Made by a program: the position numbers and the translations under genes
From: Methyloceanibacter sp. wino2
GTDB taxonomy: Bacteria; Pseudomonadota; Alphaproteobacteria; Rhizobiales; Methyloligellaceae
Direction: 5' to 3'
DNA length: 64,000 nucleotides
Assembly (NCBI RefSeq): GCF_003071365.1
Contig: NZ_CP028960.1
Location: 2,214,501 to 2,278,500 of the forward strand
Shown: positions 9,155 through 18,086 of the stretch, piece by piece
How the letters are laid out: every line of letters starts with the position of its first letter
How positions within the stretch are numbered: position 1 is the first letter of the stretch
The notes under the pieces: model-generated
What the model was told of the DNA's origin: nothing
The model's input: the letters and a program-made list of their open reading frames with translations, nothing else
The model's database searches: none

Positions 9155-9724
9155 ATGGGACGGCCAAGAGAATTCGACATCGACAAGGCGCTCGATCGCG
9201 CCATGGGGGTGTTCTGGCAGAAGGGCTACGAAGGCGCATCGCTGCAGGATCTGCTGAGAGCGATGAAGATTGCCCGCGGCAGCCTGTACAAGGCCTTCGA
9301 CGACAAGCACAGCATCTATCTCGCGACGCTCGACCACTACGACAAGACGGAAGTGGAGACCGGGATCACGTTCTTGAGCGATCCGGCCGCGGGTGACGGG
9401 CTGGCCAAGATCCGGACCATGCTCGAGGGCGTGAAGTCCGACAAGGCGCGCCGTGGTTGCTTCATGTGTAACGCGGCTATCGATCGTGCGAGTCTCGACA
9501 CCGACGTCGAGACCAAAGTCAGCGCCATGCTTCATCGGTTGCAGGAGGCAATCGCTACGGCGCTCAAGCAGAGCCGGCGCGGTTCGCGCTGGTCGGAAAC
9601 GCGGCGGACGGCCACGGCGGCATCCGTCCTGAATGCGTATATGGGGCTCCGCGTTCTGGCCCGCGCCGGATATTCCGCTAAAGCCCTGCAAGCCATCATC
9701 GACAAGACACTCGACGCGATCTAG
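9155..9724 (+). CDS. TetR/AcrR family transcriptional regulator
   Basis: A 189-residue repressor. The N-terminal helix-turn-helix (GRPREFDIDKALDRAMGVFW, then GASLQDLLRAMKIARGSLYKAF) is classical TetR; the C-terminal ligand domain starts near residue 80 and contains RRGCFMCNAAIDRAS, as in the YcdC/TetR_C group. A GGGGGA ribosome site lies 7 bases before the ATG. Matching operator sequences occur before this gene and after it, before two exported peptide genes, so the regulator probably controls itself and those peptides. The inducer is unknown; nearby cis-trans isomerase and P460-like genes suggest an envelope or chemical stress theme (inference). Confidence 0.88.
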   Translation: MGRPREFDIDKALDRAMGVFWQKGYEGASLQDLLRAMKIARGSLYKAFDDKHSIYLATLDHYDKTEVETGITFLSDPAAGDGLAKIRTMLEGVKSDKARRGCFMCNAAIDRASLDTDVETKVSAMLHRLQEAIATALKQSRRGSRWSETRRTATAASVLNAYMGLRVLARAGYSAKALQAIIDKTLDAI

Positions 9725-9771
9725 CTGCACGTAGGGCTGCATCTTGCGCTCACGGGGCGATCACGGATTAG

Positions 9772-9793
9772 TTATAGACCAATTGGTCTATAA
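9772..9793 (+). promoter_or_regulatory. TetR operator, perfect 22-bp palindrome
   Basis: The sequence is perfectly self-complementary over 22 bases around the core TAGACCAATTGGTCTA. It lies 48 bases after the tetR stop and 111 bases before the first exported peptide gene. The related site at 9106-9127 in front of tetR makes a TetR operator by far the best reading. Confidence 0.72.
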
Positions 9794-9903
9794 ACACGCG
9801 TATGTGAGTTGTTGTTAATTGAACGAACGGTCCCAAACCCAATATGACTGGACGTACCGAGACACCAACGGCTCGGAACCAACTCACGCGAAGGAGAATG
9901 ACA

Positions 9904-10008
9904 ATGCTGAAGACGATTCTGATTTCCCTGGCCCTGGTCACTGCGGGTGTTGCGCCTGTTGCGGCCGAAGGCTTCCCGAACCCCTACCAGACGAATTTCG
10001 ACCGCTAG
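9904..10008 (+). CDS. Exported 34-residue peptide, copy 1
   Basis: A tiny gene not matched to any family I know. It encodes 34 residues: a signal-peptide-like start (MLKTILISLALVTAG, then VAPVAA) and a predicted mature peptide EGFPNPYQTNFDR of 13 residues. The ribosome site AAGGAG lies 8 bases upstream, well placed. Copy 2 follows with period 171 bases and differs in the peptide at a single residue (F to V). Near-identical protein sequence despite silent base changes, equal ribosome sites and the TetR palindrome upstream argue that it is a real gene. It may act as a periplasmic or released peptide; function unknown. Confidence 0.7.
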   Translation: MLKTILISLALVTAGVAPVAAEGFPNPYQTNFDR

Positions 10009-10074
10009 GACAAACCCGACACTGCCGCTCCTCCCAAGGCAGACCGTCAAACTACATCTCAAAGGAGAATGACA

Positions 10075-10179
10075 ATGTTGAAGACGATCCTGATTTCCCT
10101 GGCTTTGGTCACTGCCGGCGTTGCGCCTGTCGCGGCCGAGGGCTTCCCGAACCCCTACCAGACCAACGTTGACCGGTAG
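10075..10179 (+). CDS. Exported 34-residue peptide, copy 2
   Basis: Second copy of the exported mini-peptide, again 34 residues with the predicted mature part EGFPNPYQTNVDR. The ribosome site AAGGAGAATGACA is identical to that of copy 1. Several third-position differences from copy 1 leave the protein unchanged apart from one residue, a pattern expected under purifying selection. A strong hairpin terminator begins 10 bases after the stop, so the two peptides form a short transcription unit of their own. No homologue is recognised. Confidence 0.7.
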   Translation: MLKTILISLALVTAGVAPVAAEGFPNPYQTNVDR

Positions 10180-10188
10180 GCAGGACAG

Positions 10189-10234
10189 AGAGGGTGATCG
10201 CTATTCCCTCCCGGCGATTACCCTCTTTCCTTTT
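10189..10234 (+). terminator. Terminator after the peptide pair
   Basis: A 13-bp stem (AGAGGGTGATCGC against GCGATTACCCTCT, with one G-U pair) encloses a 12-base loop and runs into a pyrimidine tract ending in TTTT. It may also serve the convergent cis-trans isomerase gene. Confidence 0.75.
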
Positions 10235-10263
10235 GCGCCGGGCGCCCGTGGGTGTCCGCAGGC

Positions 10264-12624
10264 CTAATAGACCGAGTCGAAGAGGTCGTAATAGGAGAGG
10301 TCGAGATAGCCGGCGTAAATGCCCCGGTGCTTCTCGTTCCAGTTCGTGAACCAGTCGTATGTCTCCCAGAATCGCGGGCTGTTGCGCAAGATCCCGTAGC
10401 GGTCGCGCAGGCGATTCCAGTCCCTCAGAGTCTGAACGTCGCGCAAGCGGCGCAGGAAGTCGCCGGACTGGGCGAGATCCATTTCAAGAAAATAATTCGG
10501 GAAGCCGCCCACGATGGTCGGGTAGATGCTCATCGTATAGAGGTGCGGCAGCTTCTCGCCGTTCTGAAACAGGATCGTGTCCTGGGTTTCATAGACTCGA
10601 TTAGCGATGAGCGAATAGACCCGCGCATGTCCTTCCGGATCGTTGAGCCGCAGGATGATCACGCTCGGCAGGAAACGCGGGAACTTGTAGGTGCGCGTTT
10701 GCGTGAGCAGCGATGCGGCGGCAACCCACTCGTCATAGCTCGTGATCGGATCGTCCAGCGAGACCTTCGGCTTCACGTGCGGATTCAAGAGGTCCGGCGG
10801 ACCGCTGACCGTCTCACCCATATGCTCCTGAAGATCCTCGACGAGGCTGACTATGGGATCGCGGGCGGATGTCTTGACTTGCGTCGGCTGCTCCTCGCCG
10901 GCGAAAGGCTCGAGGGCGAGCGCCACTTGGCCGAGGCCTTGCGTCCACTCATCGCGGTACTTTTGGCGTTCTCCTTCCGGAAGCAGCAAAAGGAAGTTGT
11001 CCTCGAACTCCTGGCGCAAATAGTTGAAGAAGATGAGCGTCTCCAGCTTGGGAATGTCTCCCGACCAATATTCGAAGTTGGCGACCGTGTCGTAATAGAT
11101 GCGCTCGAAGCCGCTGTAGTCCATCAGCCACAGCGTGCGCGGAATGCCGCCCTGCCGGCCCTTCATGACCGAGACGTTCGATTCGTGACGCAGGACGGTG
11201 AGCCAGGCGTTGTCGTTGGTCTTGTCGCCGTTCCAAACCGCGTCGATCGTGTATCCCTTGGGCCGAAGCTTTTCGAGCGCGGCCCCATAGGCCTGCTCAT
11301 ACGCGTCGTTTCCGAACAGGGACCGGTCCATGAAGGTGTCCCAGGTCTGAAGCCCAAGCTTTGGGTCGCGGACGGATACGTCGTATTTGGGATCGACGAA
11401 GAAGACCCAAAACTGGTCTTTCACGGCATAGGTCGCGGTTTGCCCGAGGCACACGGGGCCGTAGGTGATGCCCGATACGATCAGCTCCGAATTCTCCAGC
11501 AGAAAGCGATAGCGCGCTTCGACGGGGATCGCTTCGTAGACCTTGAAGGGATTGCCGAGATCCCAGGGCGCGTCGTGCTTCCCGTCGAGATGGATATGCT
11601 TGCCCCAGTCGTGAGCGAGGAACAGCTTCTGAAGGCGTTCGATATCCGCGTTGCTCAGCTTCCAGACGAAGTGGTTCTTCTGAACACGCGGGGTCGTGAC
11701 TTTCTGTAGGCGATAGTAGAAGCGATCCACGCCCGCGTACTTGTAAGGGTTCGTGTAGGGAAAGGGCGTGTCGATGACGTCGACGTGCGCCGGCGGGTTC
11801 TGGCTCGCGTCCCCCGGCGGGGTCGTTGACCGTACAAGCCGGAAGTAGTCGCCGGGACTTTCTTCCAGGACGATCATCGACAGGTACAAATGGTCGAATA
11901 TGTAGCGGGAGACAAGCTGAGACCGTTTATCGTCCGCGTTGAAGAAGTCCTCCCAGGCGCGCACCGCTTTCGGGTCGGCGACCATGTCTTCTTTGCGCTT
12001 CTCGGCATCCGTCGGGCCGGGCGCGTTCGCGGCGACCCAGTCCCGCAGCGTCTCAATGTCTTTGCCGGCAAGCGCCGTCAGTCCGAACGGCATGCCGATC
12101 GCGGGGTTCGTGTCGATTTGCTGCGACAGTGCCTCCGGCGTCGCGGGGCACCGATGCTCGTAGCGCTTGGCGTAAAGCGGCATCAGGGCCTTCCGGGAAA
12201 ACCCCGGCGTGTTGTGTTTGGCGCCCGCCTCGATCACCTGAGTCAGCATAGACCGGGACAGGTTCTCTTCGCGGGAGCCGCCCCGGGACAGCACAGGAAA
12301 AAAGCCGCGCTTGCGCCACTCTTCCGTGGTCTTGACCACGTCCATGTCGGTACGTGCATACGCGTTGAGATGGTTGGAATAGGGGTTCTTGCCGAACCCA
12401 CCGCGCTCGAGTCCGCGAAACGACGAGAGTTTCAGATTGCACGGGGAGCCGAGACAGCCATGGCAGGCCACGCACCTCTTGTTGAAGAGGGGCTGGATGT
12501 CGTGGATGTAGCTTGGAACGTTGGCTTCGGCGTCGGCCGTGGTAGGAGTGGCCTCCTCCGCGGCGCTTGCCGTGGCGAACAGCAATGCCAGGCTTAAGGC
12601 GATCAAGCGTCCGACTTCGCGCAT
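10264..12624 (-). CDS. cti: Periplasmic fatty acid cis-trans isomerase
   Basis: A 786-residue protein with a signal peptide (MREVGRLIALSLALLFATASA) and an early heme c motif CVACH in the context IQPLFNKRCVACHGC, as in Cti of Pseudomonas and Vibrio. The family converts cis to trans double bonds in membrane phospholipids without shifting position, stiffening the membrane under solvent, heat or metal stress. A longer reading frame begins at 12678, but the start at 12624 gives a clean signal peptide and has GGGCGGGAGA upstream. It converges on the TetR-controlled peptide genes, whose terminator lies 30 bases past its stop. Confidence 0.9.
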   Translation of the reverse strand: MREVGRLIALSLALLFATASAAEEATPTTADAEANVPSYIHDIQPLFNKRCVACHGCLGSPCNLKLSSFRGLERGGFGKNPYSNHLNAYARTDMDVVKTTEEWRKRGFFPVLSRGGSREENLSRSMLTQVIEAGAKHNTPGFSRKALMPLYAKRYEHRCPATPEALSQQIDTNPAIGMPFGLTALAGKDIETLRDWVAANAPGPTDAEKRKEDMVADPKAVRAWEDFFNADDKRSQLVSRYIFDHLYLSMIVLEESPGDYFRLVRSTTPPGDASQNPPAHVDVIDTPFPYTNPYKYAGVDRFYYRLQKVTTPRVQKNHFVWKLSNADIERLQKLFLAHDWGKHIHLDGKHDAPWDLGNPFKVYEAIPVEARYRFLLENSELIVSGITYGPVCLGQTATYAVKDQFWVFFVDPKYDVSVRDPKLGLQTWDTFMDRSLFGNDAYEQAYGAALEKLRPKGYTIDAVWNGDKTNDNAWLTVLRHESNVSVMKGRQGGIPRTLWLMDYSGFERIYYDTVANFEYWSGDIPKLETLIFFNYLRQEFEDNFLLLLPEGERQKYRDEWTQGLGQVALALEPFAGEEQPTQVKTSARDPIVSLVEDLQEHMGETVSGPPDLLNPHVKPKVSLDDPITSYDEWVAAASLLTQTRTYKFPRFLPSVIILRLNDPEGHARVYSLIANRVYETQDTILFQNGEKLPHLYTMSIYPTIVGGFPNYFLEMDLAQSGDFLRRLRDVQTLRDWNRLRDRYGILRNSPRFWETYDWFTNWNEKHRGIYAGYLDLSYYDLFDSVY

Positions 12625-12689
12625 GGTGAGTCTCCCGCCCGATAGATTGCTCGATGAGATTCGCGCCGACCCCTTCATGCTCGCTCCGT

Positions 12690-14534
12690 CTAGTGCGTTG
12701 CCCCTGCCTTGGTCGCGGTCTTCTTCGACGCCGCTTTATTTTCGGAATTGGTGCGCTGCTCGACCGGCCTGCCGTTACGTCCGAGATTACAGGCGCTGTT
12801 GACGAGCGCGAGATGCGAGAAGGCTTGAGGGAAGTTCCCGCATAGCCGTTTGGCGTCCGTGTCGTATTCCTCGCTCAAGAGCCCGAGATCGTTGGCGAGG
12901 CCGATGAGCCGCTCGAACAGCGCAATCGCGTCCTTCTCGCGCCCCATCATCAGATAGGCGTCAACAAGCCAGAAACTGCAGGCAAGGAACATGCCTTCGC
13001 CGGGCGGGAGCCCGTCATTGGCTTTCGAGGTGTCGTAGCGCTGAACGAGGCCGTCCTTCATCAGCGTCTTCTCGATCTGCTCGACCGTTCCGACTATGCG
13101 CGGGTCCGTCGCCGGCAGAAAACCCATGGCGGGAATGAGCAGCAGGCTGGCATCCACCTCTGTGGAGCCGTAGGAGCGCACGAAGCTGTTTAGGTCCGCG
13201 TTGTAGCCCTCTTCGCAAACCTGCTTGTGGATCGCCTCGCGAGTCTTGCGCCAGCGCTCGATGGGGCCGTCCAGCTTGAAGCGCTCGGCGCTGCGGATGG
13301 TGCGATCGAAGGCGACCCACGCCATGACTTTCGAATAGACGAATTGCTCGGGGCCGCTGCGGACTTCCCAAATGCCTTCATCGGGTTTGTGCCAGACGTC
13401 CTCCACCTGCTCGATGATCGCAAGCTGGAGGTCCCACCCGGATTGAAGAGGCGCCAGTCCACCCTTTCGGGCCTGATGCACGGCATCGAGCATTTCGCCG
13501 TACACGTCGAGTTGCACCTGATCGTGCGCGGCGTTGCCGATCCGCACGGGCGTCGAGTTCTCGTAGCCCTTGAGCCAAGGCAGCTCGACCTCGTACAGCC
13601 TCCGCTCGCCCGCGATGCCGTACATGATCTGCATCTGCTTCGGACTGCCCGCGACGGCGCGCAGAAGCCATTCGCGCCACGAGCGCGCCTCGTCGTAGTA
13701 GCCGGTGTTCATGAGGGCGAGCAGCGTCAGGGTCGCATCGCGAACCCAGCAGTAACGGTAGTCCCAATTGCGCGGGCCGCCGAAGTGCTCGGGCAGCGAC
13801 GTGGTCGCCGCCGCCACGACGCCGCCAGTCGGCTCATAAGTCATTGCCTTGAGGGTGATGAGCGAGCGTTTGACGATGTCGGCGTAGGGGCCCTTCGTCG
13901 TGCACTTGGAGGTCCAATTCTTCCAGAACGCCTCCGTGCCATGGATCAAGGACTCGGCGTCGAACTCCACCGGCTCGGGGGTCCACGACTCCGTGTAAGT
14001 CAAGGCGAACGACTCCGTCTGGCCCTGCTTCACCTTGAACGTGCCTTTGGTCTTGAAGTTCTCACCGCGCAGTTCGACGGACGACTGCAACACGATCCGG
14101 CTTGGACCCGCGATCATCCGCAAACGGCCGTCGGGCATCGTGGTGACCCAGGGCACGGACTCGCCATAGCCGAAACGCACGATGAGTTCGCTATCGAGTT
14201 CGATCGTGCCTTTCTCGCCGACCACAAGCCGGATGACGTTGGGGTGCTTCTCGCACGGATACATGAAGTCGATGAGCGTCGCGGCGCCGGTCTTCGTCTC
14301 GAAGCGCGTCTCGAGAATCAGCGTGTCGGGACGGTAGCGGCGTGTGACCTTCGCATTCGGATCGGTTGCCGCGATCTGCCAGCGCCCGTTGTTTTCGTCG
14401 CCGAGCAGGCTCGCGAAGCAAGCTTCGGAATCAAAACGCGGCAGGCACAGCCAGTCGATGGACCCGTTCCTGCCGACGAGCGCGGCCGTCTCGCAATCCC
14501 CGATCAGGGCGTAGTCTTCGATGGGAAGAGCCAT
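12690..14534 (-). CDS. Glycoside hydrolase family 15 protein (trehalase/glucoamylase-like)
   Basis: A 614-residue cytoplasmic protein. The start LPIEDYALIGDCETAALVGRNGSIDWLCLPRFD and the catalytic-domain string GGPRNWDYRYCWVRDATLTL are signatures of the bacterial GH15 group containing glucoamylases and the mycobacterial/acidobacterial trehalases. An N-terminal beta-rich domain (about 1-220) precedes the alpha-barrel. The last 20 residues are Lys/Ala/Thr-rich and probably disordered. The SDR gene lies 12 bases upstream on the same strand, indicating an operon. Substrate (trehalose or alpha-glucan) cannot be decided by eye. Confidence 0.88.
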   Translation of the reverse strand: MALPIEDYALIGDCETAALVGRNGSIDWLCLPRFDSEACFASLLGDENNGRWQIAATDPNAKVTRRYRPDTLILETRFETKTGAATLIDFMYPCEKHPNVIRLVVGEKGTIELDSELIVRFGYGESVPWVTTMPDGRLRMIAGPSRIVLQSSVELRGENFKTKGTFKVKQGQTESFALTYTESWTPEPVEFDAESLIHGTEAFWKNWTSKCTTKGPYADIVKRSLITLKAMTYEPTGGVVAAATTSLPEHFGGPRNWDYRYCWVRDATLTLLALMNTGYYDEARSWREWLLRAVAGSPKQMQIMYGIAGERRLYEVELPWLKGYENSTPVRIGNAAHDQVQLDVYGEMLDAVHQARKGGLAPLQSGWDLQLAIIEQVEDVWHKPDEGIWEVRSGPEQFVYSKVMAWVAFDRTIRSAERFKLDGPIERWRKTREAIHKQVCEEGYNADLNSFVRSYGSTEVDASLLLIPAMGFLPATDPRIVGTVEQIEKTLMKDGLVQRYDTSKANDGLPPGEGMFLACSFWLVDAYLMMGREKDAIALFERLIGLANDLGLLSEEYDTDAKRLCGNFPQAFSHLALVNSACNLGRNGRPVEQRTNSENKAASKKTATKAGATH

Positions 14535-14546
14535 GGCGGTGCGACT

Positions 14547-15314
14547 CTAAAGCCCGGGACTCGACTGCATCAAGCCGCCATCGACGATCACAGAGGTGGC
14601 GGTCATATAGCTCGCGCCGTCGCCGGCCAGGAAGGAAACGACGGAGGCGATCTCCTCCGGCTTCGCCATGCGGCCGAGCGGGATCGCCGCGTCCAGCTTC
14701 TTGAGCTTCGCGGGATCGTCCATCGTGCTCGTGTTGATCGGTGTCTCGATCGCGCCGGGTCCGACCCCGACGATCAGGATATCGTGCGGTGCGAGCTCGA
14801 CGCCCGCGGTTCGCGTGAGCATCCGCATGCCGCCCTTGGAAAGGCAGTAGGCCGTATTGCCCGGCATCGGCCAGTCCTCATGGACCGAGGTGATGTTGAT
14901 GATCCGTCCGCCGTTGCCCTGGCTGATCATCTGTTTGGCGGCGAGTTGCGTTGCGAAGAACGCACTCTTGAGATTGATGTTCATGACGGCGTCGTATTGG
15001 TCTTCGGTGGTGTCCAGTACCGACGTCCGGGTCTCGATGCCGGCGTTGTTCACGAATATGTCGAGCTTGCCGAATTTGGCGACCGCGCCCCCGATCAATT
15101 TCTCCAAGTCGGGGACCTTGCTGACATCGGCGTCGATACCGATGCACTGGTCACCGAGCGCCGCGACCTTCTGTTCGAGCGCGTCCGTGGCTTCGGGGTG
15201 GGCGACGTAGTCGATCACGATGTTCACGCCATGCTTGGCGAGCTCGAGAACGATCGCCTTGCCGATGCCCGTATTTCCGCCAGTAACGATCGCGACCTTG
15301 TTCTTCAGGGGCAT
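14547..15314 (-). CDS. SDR family oxidoreductase (glucose 1-dehydrogenase-like)
   Basis: A 255-residue classical short-chain dehydrogenase: cofactor motif TGGNTGIG (11-18), NNAG (89-92), and the catalytic Ser143, Tyr156, Lys160 in ITSVHEDW and YCLSK. The overall sequence resembles glucose 1-dehydrogenase/3-oxoacyl reductase-type SDRs. It is the first gene of a pair with the GH15 enzyme 12 bases downstream, so it could oxidise the sugar that enzyme releases (inference from context). The real substrate is uncertain because SDR names are unreliable. Confidence 0.88.
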   Translation of the reverse strand: MPLKNKVAIVTGGNTGIGKAIVLELAKHGVNIVIDYVAHPEATDALEQKVAALGDQCIGIDADVSKVPDLEKLIGGAVAKFGKLDIFVNNAGIETRTSVLDTTEDQYDAVMNINLKSAFFATQLAAKQMISQGNGGRIINITSVHEDWPMPGNTAYCLSKGGMRMLTRTAGVELAPHDILIVGVGPGAIETPINTSTMDDPAKLKKLDAAIPLGRMAKPEEIASVVSFLAGDGASYMTATSVIVDGGLMQSSPGL

Positions 15315-15511
15315 TTACAGTCTCCAATTCAGGGAAGGTTTTTCACATTCCACTAACGCTGTAACCGGAACGATATGAACGCGAGGTCAAATGGTCGGCA
15401 TCCAAACTAGACATCGCGGATCGCATCGGCAACGGTGCTGACGCGTAAAAACCGCGCGAATCAACAAGTCCACCACCGGACTATCCGACTCACACGTTAA
15501 AGGAGTGCATC

Positions 15512-16935
15512 ATGTCCGCCCAATATGACGTGATCGTAGTGGGGAGTGGTGCCGGGGGAGCGAGCGTCGCCTACAAGCTCACGCTCGCGGGCAAGCGGGT
15601 GCTCCTGCTGGAAAAGGGGCCGTATCTTCCGCGCAATTCCTCGACCCTGGACGTGCGCAGAGTCTTCATCGACGGTGTGTTCAAGAACCACGTGCCGTGG
15701 CTCGACAGCAAGGGGCGCGAATTCGTCCCGGGCGAGTTCTACAATGTGGGCGGTAAGACGAAATGGTATGGCGCGGCGCTGTTTCGCTTTCGCCCGGTGG
15801 AGTTCGAGGCGGAGCCGGATTTCGACTTGCTCGGCTGGCCGTTCGGCTACGAGGAGTTGGAACCCTATTACGACGAAGCGACCGAGTTCCTGCGGATCAC
15901 CACGTTCAAGAACGAGCCGCAGCTTCAAGCTCTGCTCGACAAGATCACGACGGCGGATCCTGGATGGGAATTGCATCAGCTTCCGCTCGGTCTGTCGCAC
16001 GACATCGTCAATCACCCGGAAGAAGAAAAACACTTCGACGGTTTCGCATCGCCTTCGGGATTGAAGTCGGATTCGGAACGCAACCTGATCGACCACATTC
16101 GCGACAAGCCGAACCTCAAACTGATCGCGGGCGATCCCGTGTCGGCGCTCGTGTCTGCGCCGGGCGATGCCCGCAAGATCATCGGTGTTCAGTGTGCGGA
16201 CGGGTCGACCTACGAGGCCAACACCGTCGTGCTTGCAGCAGGCGCGATGAGCTCGCCACGGATCCTCCAGGACCATTTGCATGCCAACGGCTTCTCGCTC
16301 GAGTGCGGCGATCTCGTCGGCGCGAACTTCAAGATGCACATCAACTCCGCGCTGCTCGGCTTTTCGCCGTTCGTGGATCACGACATGCTGCGCAAGACGG
16401 CCGTTCTCTATAACGACCGCTTTCCTCACTCTTCGATGCAGTGTCTCGGCTGGATCGATGCCGAGCTGCTCGCGGCCCAGGTTCCTCCGAGGTTCCGAGT
16501 TTCGTGGACAAGCTGCTCGGCAAGAGGGCGATCGGCTTCTGGGCCACAACCGAGGATTCGTCGAGCCCGGAGAACCGGATCATTTCAGGAGGCCCCGGCG
16601 GTCGGTCCATCATGGACTACAGCCTCGACCGCATCCCGCATTCCGTGAAAGAGCACCACGCGTTGGTCGATGCCTGGATCGAGCGGCTCCTGGCGGCTGG
16701 GCTCGTCGGCTTCAACAAGTATATGGGCATGGCCGGCACGGCCCATGCGTTGGGCAGCATGGTGACTGGCAATGACCCGGCGCATTCGGTGGTCGATCCG
16801 CACGGCAAGGTGCACGGGATGGAGAATCTATATGTCGGCGATGGGAGCCCGCTGCCTCGCGCAAGCCGAGTGAACCCGTCTTTGACTATCTACGCGTGGG
16901 GTCTTCGCCTTGGCGCCCACCTGGCCGCGAAATAG
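15512..16935 (+). pseudogene. GMC family oxidoreductase, frameshifted in this sequence
   Basis: The first frame starts MSAQYDVIVVGSGAGGASVAY, an FAD-binding Rossmann motif, and continues as a GMC oxidoreductase to ELLAAQVP. The correct protein then resumes one frame back as EVPSFVDKLLGKRAIGFW and runs to the GMC C-terminus (GMENLYVGDGSPLPRASRVNPSLTIYAWGLR). Restoring one base at about 16484-16489 joins both halves into about 474 residues, a normal size for shorter GMC proteins. As given, the gene is broken; because four other genes here show the same kind of shift, a sequence error is likely. The family oxidises alcohols or sugars with FAD. Confidence 0.8.
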
Positions 16936-17068
16936 GCGCCGCGCGCAAATTGCTACTTCCAGCCGCAGGTCTCGTGACGCTAATTTCAGGCCTCGACGGC
17001 TGATCGTGGGGGATGCTAAGGCACGGAACTACGATTGAGGGCTTTGAGTTGGGCTTGGGGGGAGGCCG

Positions 17069-18022
17069 ATGCAGGACGCAGGGGTGAACGAGCACGACGC
17101 GGAGCCGACGGAACCGAGCTGGTATTTGAGCCGGGACGGCCAGCAGCATGGACCGCTTTCGGACCGTGAGTTGTCCTTGTTCGCCGAGGGCGGCAATTTT
17201 CAGCCCGGCGACCTTCTGTGGACGGCCGGTCTCGACGAATGGAAGCCTGCCGACGCGATCTTCGGGCTCGCCCCGACCGACGACGAGGCGCCGGTATCCG
17301 AGACTGCCGTCGAGGACACCGAGTTCCTCCCAGACGACGAACACGACATCTCGCCCGATTCACTCGTTGCCTCCGAAGCGCCTGCGGCAGCGGATGCCGC
17401 GGCGACTGAGTCCGGCGCTGAAGCAAGCCCGGCCGCGCCGCGCTATGACGGCTTCGACGACGATTCCCTCTTTGACGATCCGCTCGACGACCATGTTGGA
17501 GAGCTGGCCAAGGCCCTGCGGGGAGAGGCCGAGGCTCCCAAACTGTCGTTTCAGGAGCAACTCGTCGCCGACCTCAAGACCTTCGGCGGCTTCTGCGCTT
17601 ATCTCTGGGCCGTGTTCGTCGTGCTGACGGTGCATGCCGTGGTCGGGAGCGCCGAATACGGTGTTGGGCTGAGCTTCTTCGTGCTCACCACCATCAACGC
17701 ATTCGTGCTGATGCGATTGATGCCGCTGGCGGAGCGCCACAGCTTTTTCCAGAACCTCGCGCTCAAGCCGCTGGTCTATTCGATCGCCTACAAGACGCTC
17801 GTCTTCGTCACGGCCTTGGTCCTGGCCTATGCGGTGGAGATGGGGGTCTTGGGCTTTGCCGGCATCGGGGAGGGCTTCCTGAGCCTCGGCGGCGGGTTGG
17901 GCGGCATGCTCGCCTGGTGGCTCATTTTCTCCGTGGCCCTGTTCCCGTATTTCGCCTTCCGCGAAGTCGAGGCCGCGGTCGGCGCGGACATGATGCGCAA
18001 GCTCCTGTTGGGGCGGATGTAG
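17069..18022 (+). CDS. GYF_2-domain membrane protein
   Basis: A 317-residue protein. Residues about 13-70 (WYLSRDGQQHGPLSDRELSLF, then LLWTAGLDEWKPA) form a GYF_2 (DUF4339) domain, a putative peptide-binding fold. A long acidic, Ala/Asp/Glu-rich linker follows (about 75-165), then four predicted membrane helices to the C-terminus. The ribosome site GGGGGGAGG is strong. A small membrane protein follows 64 bases later on the same strand. Function unknown; the layout suggests a membrane-anchored protein-interaction factor. Confidence 0.75.
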   Translation: MQDAGVNEHDAEPTEPSWYLSRDGQQHGPLSDRELSLFAEGGNFQPGDLLWTAGLDEWKPADAIFGLAPTDDEAPVSETAVEDTEFLPDDEHDISPDSLVASEAPAAADAAATESGAEASPAAPRYDGFDDDSLFDDPLDDHVGELAKALRGEAEAPKLSFQEQLVADLKTFGGFCAYLWAVFVVLTVHAVVGSAEYGVGLSFFVLTTINAFVLMRLMPLAERHSFFQNLALKPLVYSIAYKTLVFVTALVLAYAVEMGVLGFAGIGEGFLSLGGGLGGMLAWWLIFSVALFPYFAFREVEAAVGADMMRKLLLGRM

Positions 18023-18086
18023 GTCGGCGACCGGGTTGGCCTGAACAAGACTCTACGGGTGATAGAACCCGGAAAAGGAACGACGC

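Larger units (their letters stand above)
9891..10179 (+). repeat. Tandem gene duplication, period 171 bp
   Basis: Units 9891-10008 and 10062-10179 share the ribosome site, signal peptide and mature peptide with only scattered differences; the 53 bases between them are unrelated. The duplication covers exactly one gene with its ribosome site. Confidence 0.8.

Noticed and set aside
10252..11709. Long plus-strand open frame (485 codons) opposite cti
   Set aside because: Antisense to a well-conserved gene, with no recognisable domain or ribosome site; a GC-rich shadow frame.
13227..15356. Plus-strand open frame of 709 codons opposite GH15 and the SDR gene
   Set aside because: It spans two real minus-strand genes and their gap; composition reflects the complementary codons.
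16441..16500. Programmed frameshift in the GMC gene
   Set aside because: No slippery heptamer or following stem-loop is evident, and four other genes show the same simple deletion pattern.
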